NCBI GenBank assembly: GCA_040902725.1
Contig: JBBDWU010000024.1
Location: 89,934 to 153,933, forward strand
Length of the DNA stretch: 64,000 nucleotides
Direction of reading: 5' to 3'
Source: JACVRU01 sp040902725
GTDB lineage: Bacteria > Actinomycetota > Thermoleophilia > Gaiellales > Gaiellaceae
The position numbers were made by a program, and so were the translations under genes. Shown piece by piece: positions 23,881 through 32,780 of this stretch (its first letter is position 1; each line of letters begins with the position of its first letter). The notes beneath the pieces were generated by a model. It was not told the origin of the DNA, did not search any database, and saw only the letters and a list, made by a program, of their open reading frames with translations.

Positions 23881-24585
23881 ATGGTCACGACCGCGATCGA
23901 GGAGTGGATCCCCGAGATCGTCGAGCGCCTGGTGCGCGAGTTCGAGCCGGTGAAGATCATCCTGTTCGGCTCTCATGCGCGTGGCGAAGGGCGTGACGGG
24001 AGCGACGTCGACCTGCTCGTGGTGCTGCCGCGGGTCGACCGCAAGCACGATGCCGCGGTTGCCATGCTCCACACCCTCGGCGACCTGCGGATCGCCAAGG
24101 ACGTGATCGTCACGACGCCGGAGGAGCTCGATCGCCGCGGCGACGCGATCGGGACCGTCTACCGCGCGGCGCTTCGAGAAGGGAGGATGATCTACGGCGT
24201 GGACGAGCGCGACTCGAAGACGTGGCTTCGGTGGGCGGAAGAGGATCTCGCGTCGGCCGAGCTGGTCGCCCGAGGACCCGGCTTTGCGCCCCGAATCGCG
24301 TGCTACCAGGCTCAGCAGGCCGCCGAGAAGGCCTTGAAGGCAGTGCTCGTAGAGGACCGACGTCCGGTCCTGGTGACACACGACCTGCGGGCTCTGCGCG
24401 ACCTCGTCGCAGAAGAACGGGAGTCGGCGCGACGAGACGTCGACCTGGCATGGCTGTCGGGTTGGAACATCCGCGGGCGCTACCCGGGCGACTGGGAGGA
24501 GGCGACGCAAGCCGATGCCCAGCGGGCGATCGAAGAAGCGGCCGCGATCGTCGAAGCCGCGAGGCGCGACCTACGCGACGCGTAG
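23881..24585 (+). CDS. MNT-HEPN single-chain fusion
   Basis: 234 residues from ATG 23881. Residues 1-100 are a minimal nucleotidyltransferase with GSHARGEGRDGSDVDLLVV (the G-S-x10-D-x-D motif) and DVIVTTPEEL. Residues ~110-234 are a HEPN domain: WLRWAEEDLASAELV, then CYQAQQAAEKALKAVLV and THDLRALRDL. In most bacteria these are two proteins of one toxin-antitoxin pair, in which the MNT enzyme adds AMP to a tyrosine on the HEPN RNase. Here they are one chain. I see no clear R-x4-6-H RNase motif, so the HEPN part may be a non-toxic PF05168-type adaptor. The 3' end overlaps the convergent UvrD gene by 15 nt. Confidence 0.85.
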   Translation: MVTTAIEEWIPEIVERLVREFEPVKIILFGSHARGEGRDGSDVDLLVVLPRVDRKHDAAVAMLHTLGDLRIAKDVIVTTPEELDRRGDAIGTVYRAALREGRMIYGVDERDSKTWLRWAEEDLASAELVARGPGFAPRIACYQAQQAAEKALKAVLVEDRRPVLVTHDLRALRDLVAEERESARRDVDLAWLSGWNIRGRYPGDWEEATQADAQRAIEEAAAIVEAARRDLRDA

Positions 24586-26403
24586 CGCGGCGAGGACGTC
24601 CGCTCCGTACCGGTCGAGCTTGGCCGGCCCGACGCCTGCGATCCGCGCCAGCTCGTCGAGCGACCGCGGCGCACGATCGGCGATCTCGGCCAGCGTGCGG
24701 TCGTGGAAGACGACGTACGCCGGCACGCCGTCGGCCTTCGCCCGCGCCAGGCGCCACTCGCGCAGCGCCGCGAAGACCGGGCCCTCCGGCTTCGCCTCCG
24801 CTCGCGGCGCGGCGGCCCGCCGCTCCACGCCCAGCTCCTCGAGGAAGCGGCTCGGCTTCTGGCCGCTCACCCAGCTCACCTGCAGGTGCCGCTTCGCGCG
24901 CGTGATCCCGACGTACAGCAGCCGCCGCTCCTCGGCCAGCGCGGCCGCGCTCTTCGCCCGGTAGGGCAGCTCGCCCTCCTCCAGCCGCGGCAGGAACACC
25001 GCCTCGAACTCGAGCCCCTTCGCCCGGTGGTAGCTGAGGATGTTGACGCCGCGGCCCTCGCTCTCGGCGCCGAAGCGCGCCTCCAGGTCGCGCACGAAGC
25101 CGCCCGCCTCGCCCGCGAACTCCGCCGCCAGGCGCACCAGCCGCGCCAGATCGGCCTGGCGCGTGGCCTCCTCCTCGCCGACGCCCTCGGGGACGACCTC
25201 GACCCAGCCCTGGTCGACCGCCGCCGCGCGCACGACGGCCGCGGCCGGCCCCTCCGCGCGCCGCAGCACGGCCAGCGTCCGCCGCGCCGCCGGCCGGCGC
25301 AGGAAGGCGCCGCCGCGCACCTGGAAGGGGATGCCCGCCGCCGCGAACGCCTCCTCGAAGTCCTCCGAGCGGGCGTTGATCCGCACCAGCACCGCCATCT
25401 GCTCGTAGGGGACGTCGAGCTCGCGCACGCGCGTGACCACCGCCGCCACCTCGGCCTCGCGGTCGGCGCAGGCGAGCAGCACCGGCTCGGGCCCCGCCGC
25501 CCGCACCGCCCGCAGCCGCTTCTCGGCGCCGCCCAGCCGCGGCACCAGCCGGTTGGCGAAGGCGAGCACCTCGGGGGTCGAGCGGTGGTTCTCCTCCAGC
25601 CGGATCACGGCCGCGCCCGGATAGCGCCGCGGCAACGCCAGCAGGTACTCGGGCGTCGCGCCGGTGAAGGAGTAGATCGACTGGTAGTCGTCGCCGACCA
25701 CGCAGAGGTCGTCGCGCTCGCCCAGCCAGCGCTCGAGCAGCGTCTGCTGGAGCAGGTTGACGTCCTGGTACTCGTCGACGGTGAAGGCGCGGTAGCGCGC
25801 GCGCAGCTCCGCCAGCGCGGCCGGCCGCTCGTCGAAGAGCCGGATCGTCAGCTCGAGCACGTCCTCGAAGTCGATCCGTCCCTGCTCGCGCTTGCGCTCC
25901 TCGTAGCGGCGGAAGACGCGCAGGGCGAGGTCGGCGGGGACGGGCGGCTCGTGGTCGCCGAGCGCGTCCAGGTAGCCGTCGGGGGTGAGGCGCGCGTTCT
26001 TGGCGCGCTCGATCTCGGTCGCCAGCTCGCGCAGGGGCCGGAACCGGTACGGCTTCGGCAGCGCCCGCACGAGCGGCTGCAGGATGAGCGCCTTGGAGGC
26101 GAGGATCGGCGGAGCCGAGCCGAAGTGGCCGAGCTGCGCCAGCGCCGCCGCGTGGAAGGTGCGCGCGCGCACGCCGCTGACGCCGAGTGCCTCGAGCCGC
26201 GCCCGCATTTCGCCCGCCGCCTTGTCGGTGAACGTGACCGCGAGGATCTCGCCCGGCGCGAAGGCGCCCGTCTCGACCTGGCGCGCGATGCGGGCGGTGA
26301 TCGTCGTCGTCTTGCCCGAGCCGGCGCCGGCGAGGATGCAGACGGGGCCGCGCACGGTCTCGGCGGCGCGGCGCTGCTCGGCGTTCAGGGTGGGGAAGGG
26401 CAC
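24571..26403 (-). CDS. UvrD2-like ATP-dependent DNA helicase with C-terminal HRDC domain
   Basis: 610 residues, an SF1A 3'-5' helicase. It opens FPTLNAEQRRAAETVRGPV, then Walker A AGAGSGKTTT, motif Ia TFTDKAAGEMRARL, VDEYQDVN (Walker B), VGDDYQSIYSFTGA (motif III) and HRAKGLEFEAVF. The tail (about 540-610) is HRDC-like, with PAYVVFHDRTLAEIA and IARIAGVGPAKLDRYG, as in actinobacterial UvrD2. This suggests repair of branched DNA. It is the only long housekeeping-type gene between the toxin-antitoxin modules. Confidence 0.9.
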   Translation of the reverse strand: MPFPTLNAEQRRAAETVRGPVCILAGAGSGKTTTITARIARQVETGAFAPGEILAVTFTDKAAGEMRARLEALGVSGVRARTFHAAALAQLGHFGSAPPILASKALILQPLVRALPKPYRFRPLRELATEIERAKNARLTPDGYLDALGDHEPPVPADLALRVFRRYEERKREQGRIDFEDVLELTIRLFDERPAALAELRARYRAFTVDEYQDVNLLQQTLLERWLGERDDLCVVGDDYQSIYSFTGATPEYLLALPRRYPGAAVIRLEENHRSTPEVLAFANRLVPRLGGAEKRLRAVRAAGPEPVLLACADREAEVAAVVTRVRELDVPYEQMAVLVRINARSEDFEEAFAAAGIPFQVRGGAFLRRPAARRTLAVLRRAEGPAAAVVRAAAVDQGWVEVVPEGVGEEEATRQADLARLVRLAAEFAGEAGGFVRDLEARFGAESEGRGVNILSYHRAKGLEFEAVFLPRLEEGELPYRAKSAAALAEERRLLYVGITRAKRHLQVSWVSGQKPSRFLEELGVERRAAAPRAEAKPEGPVFAALREWRLARAKADGVPAYVVFHDRTLAEIADRAPRSLDELARIAGVGPAKLDRYGADVLAALRVA

Positions 26404-26473
26404 CGGGGCCAGGCTAACGACGGCGTCGGCGCCCCTTCCCGGCGCGACGATTTCGGCGCGAAGCTGACACAGT

Positions 26474-26486
26474 AATGTGCTACATT
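26474..26486. promoter_or_regulatory. Palindromic operator candidate before the Phd/PIN operon
   Basis: A perfect inverted repeat AATGT-GCT-ACATT lies 10 nt upstream of the antitoxin ATG at 26497, inside the AT-rich promoter segment. TGT-N3-ACA-type palindromes are typical binding sites of Phd/YefM antitoxins. Autoregulation is inferred. Confidence 0.6.
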
Positions 26487-26496
26487 TTGTGCGTCA

Positions 26497-26775
26497 ATGG
26501 AGCGGGTGGGCGTCCGAGAGCTGCGCCAGAACCTCAGCGTCTACCTGCGCAAGGTCAAGCGCGGCCAGGCGCTCGAAGTCACCGAGCGGGGGAAGACCGT
26601 GGCGCGTCTCGTGCCGCCCTCCACCGGCGATGAGTACTGGGACCGGCAGATCGCCCTCGGCAAAGTGCGGCCGCCGAGCAAGCCGGGGCCACTGCCGAAG
26701 CCGGTGAAGCTGCCGCCGGGCGCGAAGCCGCTCAGCGAGATCCTCCAGGAGATGCGCGACTCCGAGCGGTTCTAG
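26497..26775 (+). CDS. Phd/YefM-family antitoxin
   Basis: 92 residues. The N-terminal domain ERVGVRELRQNLSVYLRKVK, then LEVTERGKTVARLVPP, is the Phd/YefM DNA-binding fold. The Pro-rich C-terminal half (about 55-92) would be the disordered toxin-binding arm. The stop (TAG, 26773-26775) overlaps the PIN toxin's GTG start by one base. A palindrome at 26474-26486 is a likely self-regulatory site. Confidence 0.88.
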   Translation: MERVGVRELRQNLSVYLRKVKRGQALEVTERGKTVARLVPPSTGDEYWDRQIALGKVRPPSKPGPLPKPVKLPPGAKPLSEILQEMRDSERF

Positions 26776-27155
26776 TGTCGCTCTATCTCGACTCGTCGGC
26801 GCTCGTGAAGCTGGTCGCCGACGAGCCCGAGAGTGCGGCGTTGCAAGTGATCGTGGGCGGAGCGTCCCTCGTGTCGAGCGAGATCGCGCGCGTCGAGGTC
26901 GCTCGTGCGGCGCGCAGGCACGCCGCCGAGGACGTCGGCCGCGAGCTGCTCGACCGTCTGTTCGAGGTCGAGCTGACGGCCGAGATCCTCGAGGCGGCGG
27001 CAGCTGCGGAGCCTCCGGAGCTGAGTTCGCTCGACGCGATCCACCTGGCTTCGGCGCTGGCGAACAGCGACGGCATCGACGCCTTCGTCGCCTACGACGA
27101 GCGGCTGCTCGCAGCAGCCGAGGCGGCCGGGCTCGCGGTCGCGTCGCCGGCATGA
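26775..27155 (+). CDS. VapC-type PIN-domain toxin
   Basis: 126 residues from GTG 26775. PIN-domain acidic residues are visible: LYLDSSALVKL (D6), SSEIARVEVARA (E36/E41), LSSLDAIHLASAL (D87) and FVAYDERLL (D105). These are the four metal-binding positions of PIN ribonucleases that usually cut tRNA or rRNA. It is coupled to the Phd-type antitoxin. The last codons overlap the following lipoprotein gene by ATGA. Confidence 0.9.
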   Translation: MSLYLDSSALVKLVADEPESAALQVIVGGASLVSSEIARVEVARAARRHAAEDVGRELLDRLFEVELTAEILEAAAAAEPPELSSLDAIHLASALANSDGIDAFVAYDERLLAAAEAAGLAVASPA

Positions 27156-27451
27156 GGCGAGCCGTCGGGCTGTTCGCGGTCGTGCTCGCCGGCTGTGGCG
27201 GCGCGGGGGCCGACGAGCAGACGATCGCGCTCGCGAAACAGGCCTACGAGCGCGCGAAGGCCGAGGGCGTCGACATGACGAACGGGCCGTGCCTCGGCGT
27301 GATCAAGCCCGGCTGGGTCGCCGACGTCGCGCACGATCCCCGCCAGACCGTGGACGACGACCCCGCCAACCAGTGCGAGCAGTACCGCTCAGGCGAGGCC
27401 GGCCACTTCGTCGAGCTCGATCCCGAGGGCAACTTCATCCGCTCGGGCTGA
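27152..27451 (+). CDS. Small predicted lipoprotein
   Basis: 99 residues with the leader RRAVGLFAVVLAGCGG; the lipobox LAGC predicts acylation at Cys-15. The mature part contains two Cys residues (GPCLGV, NQCEQY), a TNGPCLG segment and a Gly/Asp-rich tail. I recognise no family. It overlaps the PIN toxin stop (ATGA) but has no obvious functional link to it. Confidence 0.7.
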   Translation: MRRAVGLFAVVLAGCGGAGADEQTIALAKQAYERAKAEGVDMTNGPCLGVIKPGWVADVAHDPRQTVDDDPANQCEQYRSGEAGHFVELDPEGNFIRSG

Positions 27452-27523
27452 GCAGGCGCGCGGCACGAGATCGGCACAGAGCCGGCGCAGACACGTGCGC
27501 CTGTCCGTGCTTCGATTGGCGGC

Positions 27524-27724
27524 ATGGAGAACCCGGCGCGTCCACCCACGGTCCGGCAGGTCTACGCGCTCGCGGCCGCGCTCTGCGCGTTCACCGACCA
27601 GGACTTTCCCGCCACCCGTGAGGAGGCCTCCGACCTGATCGAGCGGCTGCGGATCGACACCGGCCACCCGCGGCCCTCGCTGGCCGACTCGCCACCAAGT
27701 GTTACACCAACATCGAAAAAGTGA
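27524..27724 (+). CDS. Small conserved-type protein, unknown function
   Basis: 66 residues: PPTVRQVYALAAALCAFTDQ, then PATREEASDLIERLR and a Pro/Ser-rich tail. The pattern of a conserved helix pair (xxQVYALAAALC and EASDLIERLR) recurs in small actinobacterial proteins of unknown function, so I think it is real. It stands alone; its last 26 nt carry the promoter region of the next toxin-antitoxin operon. Confidence 0.6.
   Translation: MENPARPPTVRQVYALAAALCAFTDQDFPATREEASDLIERLRIDTGHPRPSLADSPPSVTPTSKK
27699..27707. promoter_or_regulatory. Small palindrome (GTGTTACAC) before the RHH/PIN operon
   Basis: GTGT-T-ACAC lies 32 nt upstream of the RHH antitoxin start, followed by an AT-rich segment and GATGTAAG, a possible -10 region. 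A ribbon-helix-helix antitoxin would be expected to bind such a site. Short palindromes can arise by chance. Confidence 0.4.
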
Positions 27725-27738
27725 TGTAAGCTCAGGAT

Positions 27739-27975
27739 GTGAAGCGGCTCCAGATCATGATCGAGGAGGAGCTCGACGACGCGCTCGGCCGCGAAGCGGC
27801 TTCGGAGGGCACGTCGAAGGCCGCACTTATCAGGCGCTATGTCCGGGAGCAGCTGAAGCCGCTGCCCCCGCTGCACGAGGACCCGCTTTGGGAGATGGTC
27901 GGAGCCGATCCGGGCACCGAGCCCGTCGAGGACATCGACGAGTTCCTCTACGGCCCGGTCACCGCGGACGATTGA
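27739..27975 (+). CDS. Ribbon-helix-helix (CopG-type) antitoxin
   Basis: 78 residues from GTG 27739: KRLQIMIEEELDDALGREAA, then EGTSKAALIRRYVREQL. This is the beta-alpha-alpha RHH fold of CopG/VapB antitoxins. The acidic C-terminus (DPGTEPVEDIDEFLYG) would wrap the toxin. The stop overlaps the PIN toxin's TTG start (TTGA). Confidence 0.87.
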   Translation: MKRLQIMIEEELDDALGREAASEGTSKAALIRRYVREQLKPLPPLHEDPLWEMVGADPGTEPVEDIDEFLYGPVTADD

Positions 27976-28370
27976 TCTTCGTCGACAGCTCGTTCTGGAT
28001 CGCCACGCGACTGACGCGGGATCGTCATCACGCCGCCGCGGTCGCGTTGCTGGAGCTGCATGCCGGCGCGGATCTGGTCACCTCGAATCACGTTCGCGGA
28101 GAGACGTGGACGTTCTTGCGGCGCAAGGCCGGCCACAAGTCGGCGTCCCACTTCCTCGACCGGGTGGGGCGGACCCCGCGTCTCCGGGTGCTCTTCGTCT
28201 CCGAGCCGCTCGAAGCCGACGCGCTCCGCTGGCTCAGCCGGCACGACGAGCGCGCCTACTCCTTCGTCGACGCGACCAGCTTCGCGCTGATGCGGTCGCT
28301 GCGGATCCGGGAGGCGCTCGCGTTCGACGCAGACTTCAGCGCGGCCGGGTTCGTCGAGCTGCGGCCCTGA
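27972..28370 (+). CDS. PIN-domain toxin (VapC-like)
   Basis: 132 residues from TTG 27972. PIN residues are present: IFVDSSFWIA (D4), TSNHVRGETW (E43 region), AYSFVDATSFALM and ALAFDADF. The TTGA overlap with the RHH antitoxin supports the unusual start and tight coupling. RNase activity is inferred from the family. The 209 nt that follow (28371-28579) show no gene or clear signal. Confidence 0.87.
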   Translation: MIFVDSSFWIATRLTRDRHHAAAVALLELHAGADLVTSNHVRGETWTFLRRKAGHKSASHFLDRVGRTPRLRVLFVSEPLEADALRWLSRHDERAYSFVDATSFALMRSLRIREALAFDADFSAAGFVELRP

Positions 28371-28579
28371 GGTTCATGGCGCCCCGCCGGGGCAACACCC
28401 GCCCTTGCGCCGAGTCTGCCGAGCTTGTGAGGCGGGCCCGGAGGGCTCCGCGAGAGCTGAGGGTCAAACCGGGCAGAGCCGATCGGGGAAAGCGAATTCG
28501 GCGCCTTTCCGTGCCCGCCGGCCGCGCAGACGGGCACCGCCGTCTTCGCGTCGGTGTCGCTGCGCTTAACGTTCCCAGC

Positions 28580-29203
28580 GTGAGCGACATCGCCTCGCGC
28601 TTCGCGGACGCCCTCGCGCTCGAGAACGAGACGGAGCGGAAGCTCGCGGTCGTCGGCGTGATCGACCAGGCGCTCCGCGACCTCGGGATCAGGCCGGTCG
28701 TGGTCGGCGGCGTCGCAGTCGAGTTCTGGACGTACGGCGAGTACGCAACAGCCGACATCGACCTGGTGATGCCGTACCTCCCGGCCGCCGACGACCGCCT
28801 GGTGGAGCTCGGGTTCGCGCGCAAGGGTCGGCACTGGGTGCTGCCCGGGACCGAGATCTTCGTCGAGGCGCCCGGCAGCGCGCTCGGGCCGCGGGAGGAG
28901 GCGGTCGAGGTGGAGATCGGCGAGGGCGTGTCGGTGTTCGTCCAGAGCGCCGAGGACATCCTCGTCGCACGCTTGGAGGAGTTCGTGGCGACCGGCCACC
29001 GGGATGCCGCCGAGCAGGGCGTCCTGCTGCTCCGAGCCAGCCGTCTCGATCGCCGGCGCCTCGAACGGCGGGTCGAGGAGGAGGGGCTCGAACCCGTGCT
29101 CGTGGCGATCGAGCGCCTGGCGGAACGCCTGGAGGCGGGCGGCTCCGTCGAGAGCTTCGAGCTGCACGATCTGGCCCACGAGCTCCGGCGCGAGCTACGC
29201 TGA
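28580..29203 (+). CDS. Nucleotidyltransferase-fold protein (AbiEii/DUF6036-like)
   Basis: 207 residues from GTG 28580. The core PVVVGGVAVEFWTYGEY, then ATADIDLVMP, gives the GG helix and D-x-D motif. FVEAPGSAL and VEVEIGEGVSVFVQ follow, then a helical C-terminal region. It resembles the gene at 13661, but the two have little identity outside the nucleotide-binding core. A toxin-type or base-modifying role is possible. No obvious partner is adjacent except the short gene that follows by 5 nt. Confidence 0.75.
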   Translation: MSDIASRFADALALENETERKLAVVGVIDQALRDLGIRPVVVGGVAVEFWTYGEYATADIDLVMPYLPAADDRLVELGFARKGRHWVLPGTEIFVEAPGSALGPREEAVEVEIGEGVSVFVQSAEDILVARLEEFVATGHRDAAEQGVLLLRASRLDRRRLERRVEEEGLEPVLVAIERLAERLEAGGSVESFELHDLAHELRRELR

Positions 29204-29208
29204 CGTCG

Positions 29209-29394
29209 ATGCGGACGATGACGCTCAGGGAGTGGCGCGCCGAGCGCAAAGAGGGCCGCAAACGGGCCCAGCGGCTCGCGGCCGGCTTCCCGCAACCGTA
29301 TGTCCGCGAGCGCCCGCGGGATCCCGAGGAGGCACGCTTCCTGCGCGAGCGCGGGACGCCCGAGCACCTGATCGGGCCGGACCGGGAGCGCTGA
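29209..29394 (+). CDS. Short basic hypothetical protein
   Basis: 61 residues from ATG 29209, very rich in Arg, Glu and Lys (TLREWRAERKEGRKRAQRL). It starts 5 nt after the nucleotidyltransferase stop and ends 38 nt before dnaE. I see no family and no clear Shine-Dalgarno. It could be a real operon partner or a chance open frame in GC-rich DNA. Confidence 0.35.
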   Translation: MRTMTLREWRAERKEGRKRAQRLAAGFPQPYVRERPRDPEEARFLRERGTPEHLIGPDRER

Positions 29395-29432
29395 GGGGGA
29401 ACGTCAACCGGGCCTGCCACAATGGCCCTCCC

Positions 29433-32400
29433 GTGCCCGAGGCGCCCTTCGTCCACCTCCACTGCCACTCCGAGTACTCGATCCTCGACGGGGCGTGCCG
29501 CATCCCGGACCTCGCCGCCCGCGCCGCCGAGCTCGAGATGCCCGCGGTCAGCCTCACCGACCACGGCTCGCTCGCCGGCGCCGTCGAGCTCTACCGCGAG
29601 GCCAAAAAGCACGGGGTCAAGCCGATCGTCGGCTGCGAGGTCTACGTCACCGACGACCGCCGCGCCCAGACGAAGGGCAACGCGCACCTGACCCTGCTCG
29701 CCGCCGACAACGAGGGCTACGGCAACCTGATCAAGCTCTCCAGCCTCGGCTATCTCGAGGGCTACTACTACAAGCCGCGCGTCGACTGGGAGCTGCTCGA
29801 GCGGCATGCGCAGGGGCTGATCGCGCTCTCGGGCTGCCTCTCCGGCCGCGTCGCCAAGGCGCTCGAGGAGAACCGCCCCAACGACGCGCGCGCCGACCTC
29901 GACCGGCTCGCCCAGATCTTCGGCGCGGACAGCACCTACGTCGAGATCCAGAACGCGCACCTCGACGTGCAGCAGCGGATCAACCCCGAGCTCGCCAAGC
30001 TCGCCGCCGCGGCGCAGCTCCCGCTCGTCGCCACCGGCGACGTCCACTATCTCCGCCACGAGGACGCGCGCGCGCACGAGGCGCTGCTCTGCATCCAGTC
30101 GGGCGACTCGCTCAAGAACCCCGACCGCTGGAAGTTCGAGACCGACCACTTCTACTTCAAGACCCCGCAGGAGATGGCGCAGGACTTCGCCGGCTACGAG
30201 GAGGCCCTCGCGCGCACGCTCGAGATCGCCGGGCGCTGCAACGTGACGATGGAGCTCGGCCGCGTGCTGCTCCCCAGCTACCCGACCCCCGAGGGCCGCG
30301 ACGCCTTCGACTATCTGGTCGAGCTCTGCGAGCGCGGCCTCGAGCGCCGCTACGAGCGCGTCACCCCCGAGCTCCGCGAGCGCCTCCAGTTCGAGCTGAA
30401 GACGATCAAGGAGATGGGCTTCGCCGACTACTTCCTGATCGTCTGGGACTTCATCCACTTCGCCAAGTCGAATGGGATCTCGGTCGGGCCCGGGCGCGGC
30501 AGCGCCGCCGGCTCGCTCGCCGCCTACTGCCTCGAGATCACCGACATCGACCCGATCCGCTACCACCTGCTGTTCGAGCGCTTCCTCAACCCGGGCCGCA
30601 AGGACCTGCCCGACATGGACATCGACTTCTCGGTCGCCGGCCGCGAGCGCGTCATCAACTACGTCTCCGAGAAGTACGGCCGCGACCGCGTGGCGCAGAT
30701 CATCACCTTCGGGACGATGGCCGCGCGCGCCGCCGTCCGCGACGCGGGCCGCGTGCTCGAGATCCCCTACGGCGTCGTCGACCGGATCGCCAAGCTGATC
30801 CCCGAGGGCCCCGGCCAGACCCTCGAGGCCGCGCTCAAGGCCGGCCAGCCGCTCAAGCAGGAGTACGACCAGGACGAGACCGCGCGCCAGGTCGTCGACC
30901 TCGCGCGGCCGCTGGAGGGGCTCGTCCGCCAGGACTCGATCCACGCCGCCGGCGTCGTCATCGGCGCGCAGCCGCTGATGGAGGTCGTGCCGCTCCAGCG
31001 CAAGGGCGACGACCAGGAGCTCGTCACCCAGATGGCGATGGGCGACGTCGTCGACCTCGGCCTGCTGAAGATCGACTTCCTCGGCCTGCGCAACCTCGAC
31101 GTGATCGACAAGGCGGTCGCGCTCGTCGGCGGCATCGACATCGAGAAGCTCCCGCTCGACGACGCGAAGACCTACGCGATGCTCGCGCGCGGCGACTCCG
31201 TCGGCGTCTTCCAGTTCGAGGGCTCGGGGATGCGCGAGGCGCTGCGGCAGATCAAGCCGACCGTCTTCGAGGACCTCATCGCGCTCGTCGCCCTCTACCG
31301 GCCCGGCCCGATGGCGTACATCCCGCAGTACGCGCGCCGCAAGCACGGCAAGGAGCAGGTCGCGTTCATCGACCCGCGCCTCGAGCCGATCACCGGCGAG
31401 ACCTACGGGATCTGCATCTACCAGGAGCAGTACATGGAGATCGCCAAGCAGCTGGCGGGCTTCGACCCGGCCGAGGCCGAGACGCTGCGCTACGCGATCG
31501 CCAAGAAGGTGCACAAGCTGATGGCCTCGCTGAAGGAGCGCTTCCTCGAGGGCTGCGCGCAGAACGGCGTCACGCCGGCGGTCGCCAACCAGCTCTGGAA
31601 GGACATGCAGGAGGCGCAGGACTACTCCTTCAACAAGTCGCACGCCGCCTGCTACGCGCTGATCGCGTACCGCACCGCCTGGCTGCGCGCGAACCACCCG
31701 TGCGAGTACATGGCCGCGCTCATCTCCTCGGTGATGAACACGAAGGACCGCGTGCCCTTCTACGTGAACGCGTGCGCGGAGATCGGGATCGAGGTGCTGC
31801 CGCCTGACGTCAACTCCTCGCAGGTCGACTTCGCGGTCGTCGAGGGCAAGATCCGCTTCGGGCTGAACGCGGTCAAGGGCGTGGGGGAGACGGCGGCGGC
31901 CGCGATCGTGGCCGCGCGGCCCTACGACTCGCTCTGGGACTTCACCGAGCGGGTCGATCCGCAGCACGCCAACAAGCGCGTGGTCGAGGCGCTCGTCAAG
32001 GCGGGTGCCTTCGACTCGACCGGCGCGACGCGGCGCGGGATGCTGGTCGCGCTCGACCAGGCGCTCGAGACCGGGCAGCGGCGGCAGCTCGACCTGATCT
32101 CCGGCCAGTCGTCGATGTTCGAGGTCGAGCGGCCGACGATCTCGGGCGCCGAGTACGAGCAGCCGGAGCTGCTGGCGCTCGAGAAGGAGGCGCTCGGCCT
32201 CTACGTCTCCGAGCACCCGCTGGCGGCGGTCCGCGACCAGCTGCGCAAGCGCACCGACTGCCCGCTCGTCGACATCTCCAGCCGGCGCGACGGCGAGGTC
32301 GTCACCGTCGGCGGCATCGTCGGCTCGGTCAAGCCGCTGACGACGAAGAAGGGCGAGCCGATGGTCTTCCTGACGCTCGACGACGTGGGCGGGCAGGCCG

Positions 32401-32780
32401 AGGTGGTCGTCTTCAACTCGGTATACGCGGCCGCGCGCGAGCTCTGCGTCGCCGACCGCATCCTCGTCGTCAAGGGGCGCGTCGACCACAAGCAGCAGGG
32501 CGAGACGAAGCTGCTGGCGATGGAGGTGACCGCCTTCGAGGGGGCGCCGGTGCGCACCGAGGTGCGGCTGCGGGTGGACGCGGCCAGGGCGCCGGCGGGG
32601 ATCATCCGCGAGCTGGCGACCGTCTTGCGGGACTTTCCGGGCGAGGCGCCGGTCTACGTCGACCTGGAGACGTCGTCGGGCCTGCGGCGGCTCGAACTGG
32701 GCCCTGGTTACCGCGTCGCGCCGACCAGCGACTTCCTCGCCGAGGTCAAGCAGTTGCTCGGCGAAGCCGCCGTCACCTGA
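29433..32780 (+). CDS. dnaE: DNA polymerase III subunit alpha
   Basis: 1,115 residues from GTG 29433, the main replicative polymerase. The N-terminal PHP domain begins FVHLHCHSEYSILDGA and has SLTDHGSLAG. The palm motifs are SVGPGRGSAAGS and PDMDIDF, with the catalytic aspartates, and the thumb/fingers contain NKSHAACYALIAYRTAW. The C-terminal OB fold carries VVTVGGIVGSVKPLTTKKGE. Length and order are those of ordinary bacterial DnaE1. It marks the return to core chromosome after the accessory region. The 125 nt after it (32781-32905) are AT-richer and contain no gene. Confidence 0.97.
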   Translation: MPEAPFVHLHCHSEYSILDGACRIPDLAARAAELEMPAVSLTDHGSLAGAVELYREAKKHGVKPIVGCEVYVTDDRRAQTKGNAHLTLLAADNEGYGNLIKLSSLGYLEGYYYKPRVDWELLERHAQGLIALSGCLSGRVAKALEENRPNDARADLDRLAQIFGADSTYVEIQNAHLDVQQRINPELAKLAAAAQLPLVATGDVHYLRHEDARAHEALLCIQSGDSLKNPDRWKFETDHFYFKTPQEMAQDFAGYEEALARTLEIAGRCNVTMELGRVLLPSYPTPEGRDAFDYLVELCERGLERRYERVTPELRERLQFELKTIKEMGFADYFLIVWDFIHFAKSNGISVGPGRGSAAGSLAAYCLEITDIDPIRYHLLFERFLNPGRKDLPDMDIDFSVAGRERVINYVSEKYGRDRVAQIITFGTMAARAAVRDAGRVLEIPYGVVDRIAKLIPEGPGQTLEAALKAGQPLKQEYDQDETARQVVDLARPLEGLVRQDSIHAAGVVIGAQPLMEVVPLQRKGDDQELVTQMAMGDVVDLGLLKIDFLGLRNLDVIDKAVALVGGIDIEKLPLDDAKTYAMLARGDSVGVFQFEGSGMREALRQIKPTVFEDLIALVALYRPGPMAYIPQYARRKHGKEQVAFIDPRLEPITGETYGICIYQEQYMEIAKQLAGFDPAEAETLRYAIAKKVHKLMASLKERFLEGCAQNGVTPAVANQLWKDMQEAQDYSFNKSHAACYALIAYRTAWLRANHPCEYMAALISSVMNTKDRVPFYVNACAEIGIEVLPPDVNSSQVDFAVVEGKIRFGLNAVKGVGETAAAAIVAARPYDSLWDFTERVDPQHANKRVVEALVKAGAFDSTGATRRGMLVALDQALETGQRRQLDLISGQSSMFEVERPTISGAEYEQPELLALEKEALGLYVSEHPLAAVRDQLRKRTDCPLVDISSRRDGEVVTVGGIVGSVKPLTTKKGEPMVFLTLDDVGGQAEVVVFNSVYAAARELCVADRILVVKGRVDHKQQGETKLLAMEVTAFEGAPVRTEVRLRVDAARAPAGIIRELATVLRDFPGEAPVYVDLETSSGLRRLELGPGYRVAPTSDFLAEVKQLLGEAAVT

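Noticed and set aside
28371..28579. Possible gene or regulatory RNA between the PIN toxin and the NTase-fold gene
   Set aside because: No start with a ribosome site, no hairpin and no recognisable motif.
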